64,000 bases of DNA, taken from Methanocorpusculum sp. (GTDB lineage: Archaea; Halobacteriota; Methanomicrobia; Methanomicrobiales; Methanocorpusculaceae). Below the pieces are notes generated by a model. The model searched no databases, was not told the origin of the DNA, and worked only from the letters and a program-made list of their open reading frames with translations. This document shows positions 54,874 through 63,037 of this stretch, piece after piece. Every line of letters starts with the position of its first letter. Position 1 is the first letter of the stretch. A program made the translations under genes and the position numbers. The DNA lies in contig JAFOFB010000015.1 in NCBI GenBank assembly GCA_017387505.1, positions 287,469 through 351,468 on the forward strand, written 5' to 3'.

Positions 54874-55728
54874 ATGGTCTTTACATCCTTAGCTCAGGCA
54901 GTAAAAGCCTATGGAAAGATGCCGCATGTCTGGATATCAGGTATCTTTGCAGCTCTTGCCATCCTTTTGACCTACTATCTGGCATTTACAGTAAGCGAAG
55001 TAGCAGGCCTTGCTGTGATGGTTATCTTCTTCTTCGCTTTCCCGTATATTCTGGCCGGAACTTATGGTGTTTTAATCGATAACAACAAGAAGAAGGGGGC
55101 ATTCAAGATATATGCCAGATACGGTTTCCGCCGCTGTCTTTTCCCGAACATTCTGCTCGTTCTCCTGACCTGGTTTTTAATGAATCTGGCAACGTCACTC
55201 CTGCTTATCTTCGGAGTGTCTCCGGAGATGGCATTATACGTCAGTCTCTTTGTTGTAATCCCTCTCGTGTTCTTCTGCTACTTCGCAGATATCACTGCAA
55301 TCCGTCACAACTTAACTATGGGGCAGGCAGTAAAAGACAGTGCAAAGCGGGTGTCTGCCGGTTCCTTCTCGATTACTGCATTCTATCTGATGAACATCGC
55401 ACTGCTCTTCTTCGCATCGTTTTTCATGTCGCTTGTCATGAGCTTTGTCGGATTCGAAGCACTCATGCCTTTGACTGAACTAACAGAGGAGGCTGTTGCA
55501 TCTATGCCTCTTGAAGAGCTGACTGCTCTTGTATTAACTCCTGAGGTTATCTTTGCCACTGTCATCTCTCTTGCAGTGACAGCTCTCGTGTTTGTTCTGT
55601 TCTTTGTTTCGTTCAAGACCTACTTCTTCAAGCGCATGCTTACGGTCTACAATGGTTCAGCATACCACAGAGCACAAGAAGAGGACGGCGAGTACGACGA
55701 AAAGGGACGCTGGTTCAAGTACAAATAA
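54874..55728 (+). CDS. Integral membrane protein, unknown
   Basis: 284 residues with about six transmembrane segments (20-65, 96-137, 160-189, 220-248 contain the main hydrophobic blocks) and a charged C terminus (EEDGEYDEKGRWFKYK). The pattern resembles DUF4013-type prokaryotic membrane proteins, but I cannot name the role. It begins four bases after the interrupted pyruvate-kinase-like gene and was likely in its operon. Confidence 0.75.
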   Translation: MVFTSLAQAVKAYGKMPHVWISGIFAALAILLTYYLAFTVSEVAGLAVMVIFFFAFPYILAGTYGVLIDNNKKKGAFKIYARYGFRRCLFPNILLVLLTWFLMNLATSLLLIFGVSPEMALYVSLFVVIPLVFFCYFADITAIRHNLTMGQAVKDSAKRVSAGSFSITAFYLMNIALLFFASFFMSLVMSFVGFEALMPLTELTEEAVASMPLEELTALVLTPEVIFATVISLAVTALVFVLFFVSFKTYFFKRMLTVYNGSAYHRAQEEDGEYDEKGRWFKYK

Positions 55729-55735
55729 TCTCTTT

Positions 55736-56737
55736 TCACTCTTTTACCATTCTGATCACTCTCTGCGGGAATGGAATCTCAATGCCTCTCTCGCGGAAAA
55801 TACGGTCAATCTCACAGTTTACAGCATCTGCTGCGTCGCGTCGTACACGGGTTGATGCAGCGCCAAATGTAACCTCAAATATAAGTGCTGAATCTCCAAA
55901 CTCCATAAAGTCAACCTCGGTTTCTATCGCCTGGGATACATCCTTTGACTTCCCTATCGCTGAAGTCACAGCATCATGCAGGGACTGTTTTACAAGAGAA
56001 ATATCTGAGCCGTATGCAACACCGACATTCTCACGGATTAGGAGTACTTCAGTCGGTTTTGAGTAGTTCATGATGATATTATTCGAGATTGTGGAGTTTG
56101 GAATAATCATCATCTGACTGTCTTCAGTCATGATGCGTGTGCTTCGAAGCCCAACGTGCACCACGCGCCCGTAAGTGTTGCTTAGATACACCCAGTCTCC
56201 TTCAGTAAACGGCCAGTCTGTATAGAGCACAATACCTCCGAAGATATTTCCAAGCAAATCCTGTGCTGCCAAAGCTGCCGCAATTCCTAAAACACCGGCG
56301 CTTGCAAGAAGCGGGGAAATATCGACCTTAAGCGTTGAAAGAACCGTAAATATACCTGCGGCCCAGATAACAATCTCTGCCGCGAACTTTGTAATAGGGG
56401 CTATCTTTTTTGTTTTATCACGGCCTGGCGGCATTGCATGGTCAATTAAGAATATTACAACGCGATACACTGCCCATGTTGCAAGAATTATGCTGACTGC
56501 TGAAAAATATCTGTCCTCGAGCGAAATATACTCAGAAAATATAACTGATACAATACTGTATGCAGTAACCAGACCAGTACAAACCATAAGCGGGGCGTAA
56601 AGGGCCTTTACAACCGCCTTTGATACACCTTTTGTTTTGGAATAGAGAATCCTCTTTGCGGCATATGTCGCAAATATCACCACAAGTCCAACTAAAAGAA
56701 CAATACTGCTGTACAGTAATGTATCGGGAGTTACCAT
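55736..56737 (-). CDS. MscS family mechanosensitive channel
   Basis: 333 residues. Five N-terminal hydrophobic helices (to about 150) include the pore-lining helix (LLASAGVLGIAAALAAQDLL) rich in Gly/Ala, then the beta domain (FTEGDWVYLSNTYGRV) and a C-terminal alpha/beta domain. It releases solutes on hypo-osmotic shock. The length is mid-range for the family. It is convergent with the upstream membrane protein gene. Confidence 0.9.
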   Translation of the reverse strand: MVTPDTLLYSSIVLLVGLVVIFATYAAKRILYSKTKGVSKAVVKALYAPLMVCTGLVTAYSIVSVIFSEYISLEDRYFSAVSIILATWAVYRVVIFLIDHAMPPGRDKTKKIAPITKFAAEIVIWAAGIFTVLSTLKVDISPLLASAGVLGIAAALAAQDLLGNIFGGIVLYTDWPFTEGDWVYLSNTYGRVVHVGLRSTRIMTEDSQMMIIPNSTISNNIIMNYSKPTEVLLIRENVGVAYGSDISLVKQSLHDAVTSAIGKSKDVSQAIETEVDFMEFGDSALIFEVTFGAASTRVRRDAADAVNCEIDRIFRERGIEIPFPQRVIRMVKE

Positions 56738-56824
56738 ATCTGACTATCTGTCAGAGAATACAAAAGCACTTTAGAAAGCGGCAGAAAAGAGCTGGAAAAT
56801 ATTGTGTAAATGGGTTTCCCCAAT

Positions 56825-57808
56825 TTACATAATCTTTCCGAGCAGGCGGATAGAGTTGGTCATGTCCGGTCCAAGTGGGGAACCGAAGATGATCTGGGTA
56901 ACGCCGGCTGCGGTTAAGTCTTCACACTTCTGGCGGATGGTGTCTGGGGTACCGCAGATGGTGAATGCGTTGAGTTCTGCATCAGTGACGAGCTCGTTGA
57001 CAGACTTGAAGTCGAAGCGTGCGAGTGCGTCCTTGATCTTTGCAACGTTGTTGAGGTCGAGACCGTGGCGCTGGAGAAGTGCTTCTGGAGATCCTGCTGC
57101 AATGAATGCGGAAACGATCTTTGCTGCCTTCTTTGCCTTCTTCTCGTCCTTGTCGATGGAGAGTGCAGTGTATGCACCGACGTCGAATCCCTTCTTTCCG
57201 ACAGATTCACATGCTGCCTTGATGATTGGGATTGCAACTTCGAAGTCCTTCGGGTTGGATGCGTTGATAAGTGCTCCGTCTCCCTTAAGACCTGCGAGCT
57301 CGAGTACTTTCGGACCCTGTGCACCGACGTAGATTGGGATACCCTTCTTTCCTGGGAGAGTAACACCGGTCAGCTTTGCACCGTCGTAGTCGAAGAATGC
57401 CTTGCCGGACTTCTTGACTTCTGCACCAGTGGTGAGTTCACGGATGGTGTCGATTGCGTCACCGAGTCTTCCGACTGGCTTCTCTGGGTTGATGCAGAGC
57501 TTTGGAAGAGTGGAGAGGTCACCTGGGCCGATACCGAGAGTTGCACGGCCGTCGGAGATCTCATTGAGGGTACAGGCGAAGGATGCCATTGCTGCTGGGG
57601 TGTCGGTGAATGCGTTCATGATTCCCGGACCCATCTTCATGGTGGTGGTTGCCTGTGCGACTGCGGTTAAGACTGCATAGCAGTGTCTGTTGTTGTAGTG
57701 GTTAGTGATCCAGGCGTAGTCGATGTCCTTGTTCTCTGCGAGCTTACAGTACTCGACGACTTTCTTAACATTAATGTTTCCTGGAACAAATTCAATTCCG
57801 TAAGTCAT
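56825..57808 (-). CDS. mer: 5,10-methylene-tetrahydromethanopterin reductase (F420-dependent)
   Basis: 327 residues, luciferase-like TIM barrel. MTYGIEFVPGNINVKKVVEY, AWITNHYNNR, GPGDLSTLPKL and IYVGAQGPKV are typical Mer segments. It reduces methylene-H4MPT to methyl-H4MPT with F420H2, the step just before Mtr in methanogenesis. The length is normal, and the gene stands alone. It fixes the metabolic identity of the organism. Confidence 0.97.
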   Translation of the reverse strand: MTYGIEFVPGNINVKKVVEYCKLAENKDIDYAWITNHYNNRHCYAVLTAVAQATTTMKMGPGIMNAFTDTPAAMASFACTLNEISDGRATLGIGPGDLSTLPKLCINPEKPVGRLGDAIDTIRELTTGAEVKKSGKAFFDYDGAKLTGVTLPGKKGIPIYVGAQGPKVLELAGLKGDGALINASNPKDFEVAIPIIKAACESVGKKGFDVGAYTALSIDKDEKKAKKAAKIVSAFIAAGSPEALLQRHGLDLNNVAKIKDALARFDFKSVNELVTDAELNAFTICGTPDTIRQKCEDLTAAGVTQIIFGSPLGPDMTNSIRLLGKIM

Positions 57809-57952
57809 AGTTCTTTACACCTCATTTTAAGAGTTTCATTCCTCAACATAAATATATTCTGATTTTACTGGGGAATTGCCGCCCGTAAAACGGCCGGATT
57901 CCGCTCTTCAAAAAAAAGTCCCAAAAAAGGCGTATTTGTGTGCGCCTTTGAG

Positions 57953-58024
57953 TGGACCTGCCGGGGATCGAACCCGGTTCTTCGGGTTCGAAGCCCGAAA
58001 GGATATCCACTACCCCACAAGTCC
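57953..58024 (-). tRNA. tRNA-Arg (TCG)
   Basis: On the - strand: acceptor GGACTTG with CAGGTCC (one wobble), D arm GGGTAGTGGATATC, anticodon loop CTTCGAA (TCG) on a CGGG/CCCG stem, T-loop TTCGATC, discriminator A. No intron, CCA not encoded. Confidence 0.93.
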
Positions 58025-58097
58025 GTTGTAATATATGTATGTTCTTCTTCTTTTTAACCCCTGTTGATTTAATACGAAGGTGCGCGTAATTTTATGT

Positions 58098-58529
58098 ATG
58101 GTTTTATCTTCATCTGTAATCCGCACAAGGCTTGAGAACGGAACTCTTGGAATCGAACCGTTCGCAGAAGAATCTCTTCAGCCGTCTTCATATGATCTTA
58201 GAAGTGCAGAAGACATCGTAATCAAAAAAGGAGAACTAACTCTTGTTCCAACAATGGAGTTTGTATCTCTTCCAGATGATCTCTGCGCAACGCTTTGGGG
58301 CCGCTCATCCTTTGGAAGAAAAGGTGTTACATTAGGCGCAGGATACATTGACCCGGGATTTCGCGGCAATCTCACACTCTGCATGGTAAACAACGGCCCT
58401 GAAGACATCGAGGTTACAAAGGGAATGCGTGTTGTGCAGATGCTGATTCATACAGTCGAAGGAAAGGTCGAGTCTGCATACAACGGACAGTATCAGGACA
58501 GCCGCGGCGTTGTTGAATCAAAGCTGTAA
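58098..58529 (+). CDS. dut: dUTPase / dCTP deaminase family protein, probably dUTPase
   Basis: 143 residues from the ATG at 58098, chosen because a TATA-like TTTAATAC (about 58068-58075) lies about 25 bases upstream; a GTG six codons earlier is open too. LQPSSYDLR, WGRSSFGRKGV and AGYIDPGFRGNLTL are the shared dCTP deaminase/dUTPase motifs. The shortness (family deaminases are about 190) favours the archaeal dUTPase, which keeps uracil out of DNA. Its stop overlaps the convergent TctA-like gene by 12 bases. Confidence 0.85.
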   Translation: MVLSSSVIRTRLENGTLGIEPFAEESLQPSSYDLRSAEDIVIKKGELTLVPTMEFVSLPDDLCATLWGRSSFGRKGVTLGAGYIDPGFRGNLTLCMVNNGPEDIEVTKGMRVVQMLIHTVEGKVESAYNGQYQDSRGVVESKL

Positions 58530-59741
58530 AAGCCCGAAAGAGAACAGCATTACAGGAAGCATAACAGCTCCCATACAGTAGAGTCTCGGGAATCCAAGCT
58601 TTCCCGGAATCCATCCGACTGCTGTTGAAAGGATTAGAATCATCATCCCGAAAGGCCCGCAAAACACTGCGGTTAAAATAATCAGAAATATCAGAACAGA
58701 TGCAGAAAGCATCTTCTGATTCACTTTTGCGATATACTTACCTGTCTTTGCGAAAAGAACAGTCAGCATATATGCGGCGGCGGCCGATGCTCCGGCAGCG
58801 GCTAAAAGCATGAATATATTTGGAAGAGGAAACTCTGCAACAGCTGCCAAAGCTCCGGAACGCATTCTGCCTACAGCATACAGCGCGGCAAGCCCTAAAA
58901 CAGCGTTTGCTGTGTTCGCGGCGGATGTTGAGAGCAGATATCCGCGCGGATTTGACTCATAATCTCCGCTTCTATGAAACGCGAGAAGGGCATTTGCTGT
59001 TCCGCTCGAAAATCCGGGAAGCCAACCGACAATTGCGCCGGCAAAAGTTCCCTTGATTGTGTTCCATACTGTATCTTTCCTTGACACAAAAAGCCCTGAA
59101 AAACTCTGTTCAGCATATGCAGGTTCAGCCCTTAGAGCATGCAGAAGAACAGGAATTCCAAAAAGTCCTGTTAATAGCGGAAGCAGGACCTCTCCTGCAC
59201 CGAAAACCCCAAACGAAAAGTAAGAAAACCGCATCGAAAATACTCCAAGAAGTCCTGATGCCAGAAACATCAGAAGAGCCCAGAAAGGTGTCTTTGAAAA
59301 CACAATCAAAAGACCTGCCGCGGTTAGAATCACAAGACCAATCGCCCAGTCGATTTCATTCTGAAACATTGGCAGAACAAAATAAAACGCCGCAAAAAGA
59401 GGCATCGCATACACAAAACCCCAAAGGCTTCCAAGCGCGGAAAGCCGGACTGCCTCTTCTCCTTTTCCTGAAAGATAGAGCCGGTGTGCCGGGAGAACTG
59501 AAAGCACTGTGTCTGCATCAGGAACTCCGATAAATGTCGAAGGTACCGCATCTAAAAATGTGTGCACAATCATGCACGAAACAAGAAGACAGCAGATCCC
59601 CTCCGCTCCAAACACCATGGCGAGCGGGACTGACGCGGCAGATATCACCGCGGCAAACGTATTCGTATGAAGCCCCGGAATCAGTCCGGATAGAGTGCCT
59701 AAGATAACGCCTGCGAGTGTTCCAAGCAGGAGAGACAGCAT
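58518..59741 (-). CDS. TctA-like multi-pass membrane protein
   Basis: 407 residues with about ten transmembrane segments. LSGLIPGLHTNTFA and the later WLPGFSSGTANALL are the paired conserved loops of the DUF112/TctA family, the large membrane subunit of tripartite tricarboxylate transporters. The small membrane and binding-protein partners are absent, as usual for the archaeal form, so the substrate is unknown. It ends overlapping dut and is divergent from hemD. Confidence 0.85.
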   Translation of the reverse strand: MLSLLLGTLAGVILGTLSGLIPGLHTNTFAAVISAASVPLAMVFGAEGICCLLVSCMIVHTFLDAVPSTFIGVPDADTVLSVLPAHRLYLSGKGEEAVRLSALGSLWGFVYAMPLFAAFYFVLPMFQNEIDWAIGLVILTAAGLLIVFSKTPFWALLMFLASGLLGVFSMRFSYFSFGVFGAGEVLLPLLTGLFGIPVLLHALRAEPAYAEQSFSGLFVSRKDTVWNTIKGTFAGAIVGWLPGFSSGTANALLAFHRSGDYESNPRGYLLSTSAANTANAVLGLAALYAVGRMRSGALAAVAEFPLPNIFMLLAAAGASAAAAYMLTVLFAKTGKYIAKVNQKMLSASVLIFLIILTAVFCGPFGMMILILSTAVGWIPGKLGFPRLYCMGAVMLPVMLFSFGLLQL

Positions 59742-59796
59742 ACTACACTCATACGCATGCGTCGGTTATTTAATTTGGCACGTCAATACTTCTCTT

Positions 59797-60492
59797 ATGT
59801 TAATCGCCATCACTCAGCATGCCGGAGCTGTGGAAGACGAGGCAATTTGTGAAAAGTACAATCACAAAGCAAAACTGGTAGCCCCTGCAAGGTATCACGA
59901 ACACTCAGACGAAATCGAAAAGTTCGTCACAGCCGCAAATAACCACGAGTTTGACGCTATTTTCTTCCCAAGCGCCCTTGCCGCAGAGAAGCTTGGAGCT
60001 TTAGTTGACCCGCGTCTTGCAACAAAAGTCCGTATGATTGCAAACGGTCCACAGACTGCAAAAGACCTCCACAACGCAGGTCTCGCCGCAGAAATGCTCC
60101 CGTTCTATTACTCGCGCGATTTAGTGCCGTATCTTGGAAAATGGATTCGCGGCAGAAAAATCGCAATCCCGAGAGCTGACTACACATATCCTCAGCTCGC
60201 ATCAGACATTGAGCGCGCAGGGGGGGTTCCGTTCGAGTTCTCCTGCTTCGAACTCGCTCCAACCAACGAACCGCTCGACCTTGAAGGATGCGGTGCCGTC
60301 CTCTTCACAAGCCCTGAGGTCTTTGAGATGTCCCCTCTCCCGAAGGTAAAAGATATGATTATGATAGCCATCGGAGACGTTACGGCGAGCGCAATGATGT
60401 ACGGCGGATGTCCTCCGTCTGTTGTCGGCGACGGTTCTGTAGAAGGCTCACTTATCGCCTTAAACTCCTATCTCTGGACGGAGCGTTTCTGA
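59797..60492 (+). CDS. hemD: Uroporphyrinogen-III synthase family protein
   Basis: 231 residues from the ATG at 59797; the frame is open earlier, but the family starts here (LIAITQHAG) and a TTATTTAAT box lies about 28 bases upstream. Two lobes with IFFPSALAAEKL and VLFTSPEVFEMS, each followed by a conserved A-IGDVTASAM-type segment. It closes and inverts hydroxymethylbilane for corrinoid, F430 and siroheme synthesis. Divergence is high, so the catalytic role is moderately sure. One base separates it from cbf5. Confidence 0.78.
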   Translation: MLIAITQHAGAVEDEAICEKYNHKAKLVAPARYHEHSDEIEKFVTAANNHEFDAIFFPSALAAEKLGALVDPRLATKVRMIANGPQTAKDLHNAGLAAEMLPFYYSRDLVPYLGKWIRGRKIAIPRADYTYPQLASDIERAGGVPFEFSCFELAPTNEPLDLEGCGAVLFTSPEVFEMSPLPKVKDMIMIAIGDVTASAMMYGGCPPSVVGDGSVEGSLIALNSYLWTERF

Positions 60493-60493
60493 G

Positions 60494-61336
60494 ATGGGAT
60501 ACACGGGGATTCTCCTCGTAGACAAACCGCGCGGACCTTCAAGTCATCAGGTTGCTGCATGGGTGGGCGACATGCTTGGATGCAGTGTGGGACATTCCGG
60601 CACTCTTGACCCGATGGTATCCGGCGTACTTGTGGTCATGCTTGGAAAAGCGGTAAAGTTAGCGCCTCTTCTTCTCCAGCACGAAAAAGAGTACATCGCA
60701 TGTATGCGGCTTCATGCAGATGTTGACCGCGAAACAGTCGAGCGCGTCGTAAAAGGTTTCACGGGCCGTGTATATCAGAGACCTCCGCGCAGGTCTGCTG
60801 TTAAGCGCGCGCTTCGAATCCGTGTAATCTATCGGATAGAGGTTCTCGACATGCAGGGGCGTTTAGTGCTCCTTAGAATACGATGTGAGGCTGGAACATA
60901 CATTCGAAGCGTATGTGTGCACATAGGAAACGTACTTGGATGCGGCGGCCAGATGATTGAACTGCGCCGTACAATGTCCGGGGGCTTTACTGCAGATGAA
61001 TCATACACCCTTCACGAAATTCGTGACGCGGTTGAAACCGGCAATACTGCTCTTTTGGAGCAGATGATTCTCCCGCCTGAAAAAGCAATCTCGGACATCC
61101 CGAAAATAGTTATCCGCGACCGTGCGGCAGACGCTGTTGCCCACGGCGCATCACTCGCGTCTCCGGGTGTAATTTCTGTTGAAAAGTTCAAGGCAAACCA
61201 GAGTGTTGTTCTGGTAACGGAGGCTGGAAAACTCGTAGCTCTCTCAAAAGCGCTGTTTGACTCCGATAAAATGCCTGTTGGACAGCATGGAATTGTTGCT
61301 GTTCCAACGCGTGTTTTCGCAGAGCCGATTCGCTAA
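60494..61336 (+). CDS. cbf5: RNA-guided pseudouridine synthase Cbf5
   Basis: 280 residues. ILLVDKPRGPSSHQVAAWV, GHSGTLDPMVSGVL (catalytic Asp in TLDP) and C-terminal PUA domain (about 195-275). Cbf5 isomerises uridine in box H/ACA complexes. Archaeal Cbf5 is usually 320-340 residues; this one lacks the N-terminal extension that wraps the PUA domain, starting directly at the catalytic core. The shortening may be lineage-specific. It is followed by tRNA-Ser. Confidence 0.9.
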   Translation: MGYTGILLVDKPRGPSSHQVAAWVGDMLGCSVGHSGTLDPMVSGVLVVMLGKAVKLAPLLLQHEKEYIACMRLHADVDRETVERVVKGFTGRVYQRPPRRSAVKRALRIRVIYRIEVLDMQGRLVLLRIRCEAGTYIRSVCVHIGNVLGCGGQMIELRRTMSGGFTADESYTLHEIRDAVETGNTALLEQMILPPEKAISDIPKIVIRDRAADAVAHGASLASPGVISVEKFKANQSVVLVTEAGKLVALSKALFDSDKMPVGQHGIVAVPTRVFAEPIR

Positions 61337-61376
61337 GTTAATATGTCGGCACATCCAATATGATATGCCGATTTAG

Positions 61377-61460
61377 GCTGAGGTAGTCTAGTGGTAGGGC
61401 GCGGGCCTGGAAAGCCCGTGAGGCGAAAGTCTCTCGTGAGTTCAAGTCTCACCCTCAGCG
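61377..61460 (+). tRNA. tRNA-Ser (GGA)
   Basis: 84 bases. Acceptor GCTGAGG with CCTCAGC, anticodon loop CTGGAAA (GGA) on GGGC/GCCC, long variable arm (about 61424-61440), T-loop TTCAAGT, discriminator G. A TTAATATG box is about 37 bases upstream. Confidence 0.95.
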
Positions 61461-61550
61461 CTCACTTTTTCTGAATTTGTTTTGTTACAGTTTTCTTTTA
61501 CATCACATTTCCACATCTTAATTATCCATCCCGCCCAATAGTAAGACACT

Positions 61551-62048
61551 ATGGTAGAGCTCACGATTAAAAAGCGTCACGCAATAAAAAAGGGTCAGCT
61601 CAACTCCTTAATGCAGAAATTATCTGAAAGCATCGGAGAAGACGCAAAACTCTATACTGCGCAGATGATTGAAATCGCAGAAACCGCTGCAAAATTCAAT
61701 ATCTACATCATCGACAAAAAGCCGCTCTTAATGGAAAAAGATGACTGGGCGTTCCCGACTCTTAGAGGGGCTGTCATGAGACCATTTTCCGGACGCCGCA
61801 TCATCGTTGACATGGGGGCAGTACCTTACATGGTAAATGGTGCGGACATCATGAGGCCTGGAATCGTTGACGTAACAGAAGACGTCAAAGCAGGACTTCC
61901 GGCATTAGCTGTTGATGAAAGCCATGGAAAACCGCTCGCGGTTGTAATTCCGATGTATGACGCAGAAGGCATCCTCGCGCTTGAGAAAGGAAAAGCCGCT
62001 AAAAACATTCACTACATCGGCGACGAGCTCTGGAATCTTGAGCTCTAA
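61551..62048 (+). CDS. PUA-domain RNA-binding protein (MCT-1/Tma20-like)
   Basis: 165 residues. N-terminal region with IKKRHAIKKGQL and a C-terminal PUA domain (about 78-155, GRRIIVDMGAVPYMVNGADI then MRPGIV). The family is linked to translation initiation and reinitiation in eukaryotes; the archaeal role is inferred. It heads a conserved group of + strand genes (SepF, ZPR1-like, Rsm22-like). Confidence 0.8.
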   Translation: MVELTIKKRHAIKKGQLNSLMQKLSESIGEDAKLYTAQMIEIAETAAKFNIYIIDKKPLLMEKDDWAFPTLRGAVMRPFSGRRIIVDMGAVPYMVNGADIMRPGIVDVTEDVKAGLPALAVDESHGKPLAVVIPMYDAEGILALEKGKAAKNIHYIGDELWNLEL

Positions 62049-62099
62049 GTGACATCAGACAGATAAACATATAAATTCTCTCACTAAACTATCTATCAT

Positions 62100-62477
62100 A
62101 TGGGATTTCTCGACGGAGTATTCGGTTCGAAGGACAAAAAGCAGTCCGACGAAGAAACATATATGAAACTTGACCTTCAGGCATTCGAAGGCGCAGCAGG
62201 CGAGGCAGCTCCGGCAACCATGTACGTCAAGGTTGCTTCTGTCACCGACATCAAAGACTGTCCGGCAATCAAGGACGAAATCTACAACGGAAACATCGTA
62301 ATCGTTGACATCACCAAACTCAAGCTCGACAAAATCATGTTCGACAGAGTAATGGGTGACTTACGCGCAGTATCCCGCGACGTAAACGGCGACATCATCG
62401 GTCTTGGTGACCAGAGATATGTCATCGTTGTCCCGACCGGTGTTCGCATCTCCCGTGAAAAGATTGGCGGATACTAA
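62100..62477 (+). CDS. sepF: SepF-like cell division protein
   Basis: 125 residues. An N-terminal membrane-targeting helix (MGFLDGVFGSK), a short linker, and the SepF domain (about 38-120) with CPAIKDEIYNGNIVIVDIT and a Gly-rich end (RISREKIGGY). Archaeal SepF is the membrane anchor for the FtsZ ring in FtsZ-bearing archaea. It has the expected small size. Confidence 0.9.
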   Translation: MGFLDGVFGSKDKKQSDEETYMKLDLQAFEGAAGEAAPATMYVKVASVTDIKDCPAIKDEIYNGNIVIVDITKLKLDKIMFDRVMGDLRAVSRDVNGDIIGLGDQRYVIVVPTGVRISREKIGGY

Positions 62478-62482
62478 AATCA

Positions 62483-63031
62483 ATGCGGCAGATTGTAACA
62501 GCCCCGTGTCCTGACTGCGGAAAGGAGATAAAGTTCATCTATGACACGGAAAATATCCCCTATTTTTCCGACATCCTTCTAATCAGCGGCGTATGCGAAT
62601 GCGGATTCCGCATCGTGGACACGATGATTTTAAACGAGCGTGAGCCATGCATCTGGGAAATGAATGTCACAGAAGTAGAGGACTTAAACGCACGTGTTGT
62701 CAGAAGCACCGCAGGCGAAATTGATATCGAAGAGCTCGGCTTAAACATCAAGCCGGGACCTGCCTGCAGCGGCTTTGTATCAAATGTTGAAGGCGTCTTA
62801 ACAAGAGCAGAAAGTGCTGTAAGAAGCGCTCTTCTGTCTGCAGAAGGCGATGAAATCCGGGCCGCCATGGAGGTTCTGGAAAATATCAATAAGGCACGTG
62901 AGGGAGAATTCTCCTTTACGCTCAAAATCACAGATCCGTCAGGCAACTCCGGCATTGTATCTCCTAAAGCAAAACGGACAAAACTCGATGTCGAAAGAGA
63001 AGACGACATGAGTTTCGTCCCATACAACTGA
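62483..63031 (+). CDS. ZPR1-type zinc-finger protein
   Basis: 182 residues. CPDCGKEIKFIYDTENIPYF, then CECGFRIVDTMIL, gives a C4 zinc ribbon, and the following domain (about 70-160) matches ZPR1 proteins, which bind eEF1A as a chaperone in eukaryotes. It begins five bases after sepF. No frame defects. Confidence 0.85.
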   Translation: MRQIVTAPCPDCGKEIKFIYDTENIPYFSDILLISGVCECGFRIVDTMILNEREPCIWEMNVTEVEDLNARVVRSTAGEIDIEELGLNIKPGPACSGFVSNVEGVLTRAESAVRSALLSAEGDEIRAAMEVLENINKAREGEFSFTLKITDPSGNSGIVSPKAKRTKLDVEREDDMSFVPYN

Positions 63032-63037
63032 TTTTTT

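Noticed and set aside
57065-57670. 201-codon frame opposite mer
   Set aside because: Cys/Trp-rich translation typical of the reverse strand of a highly expressed gene; mer is certain.
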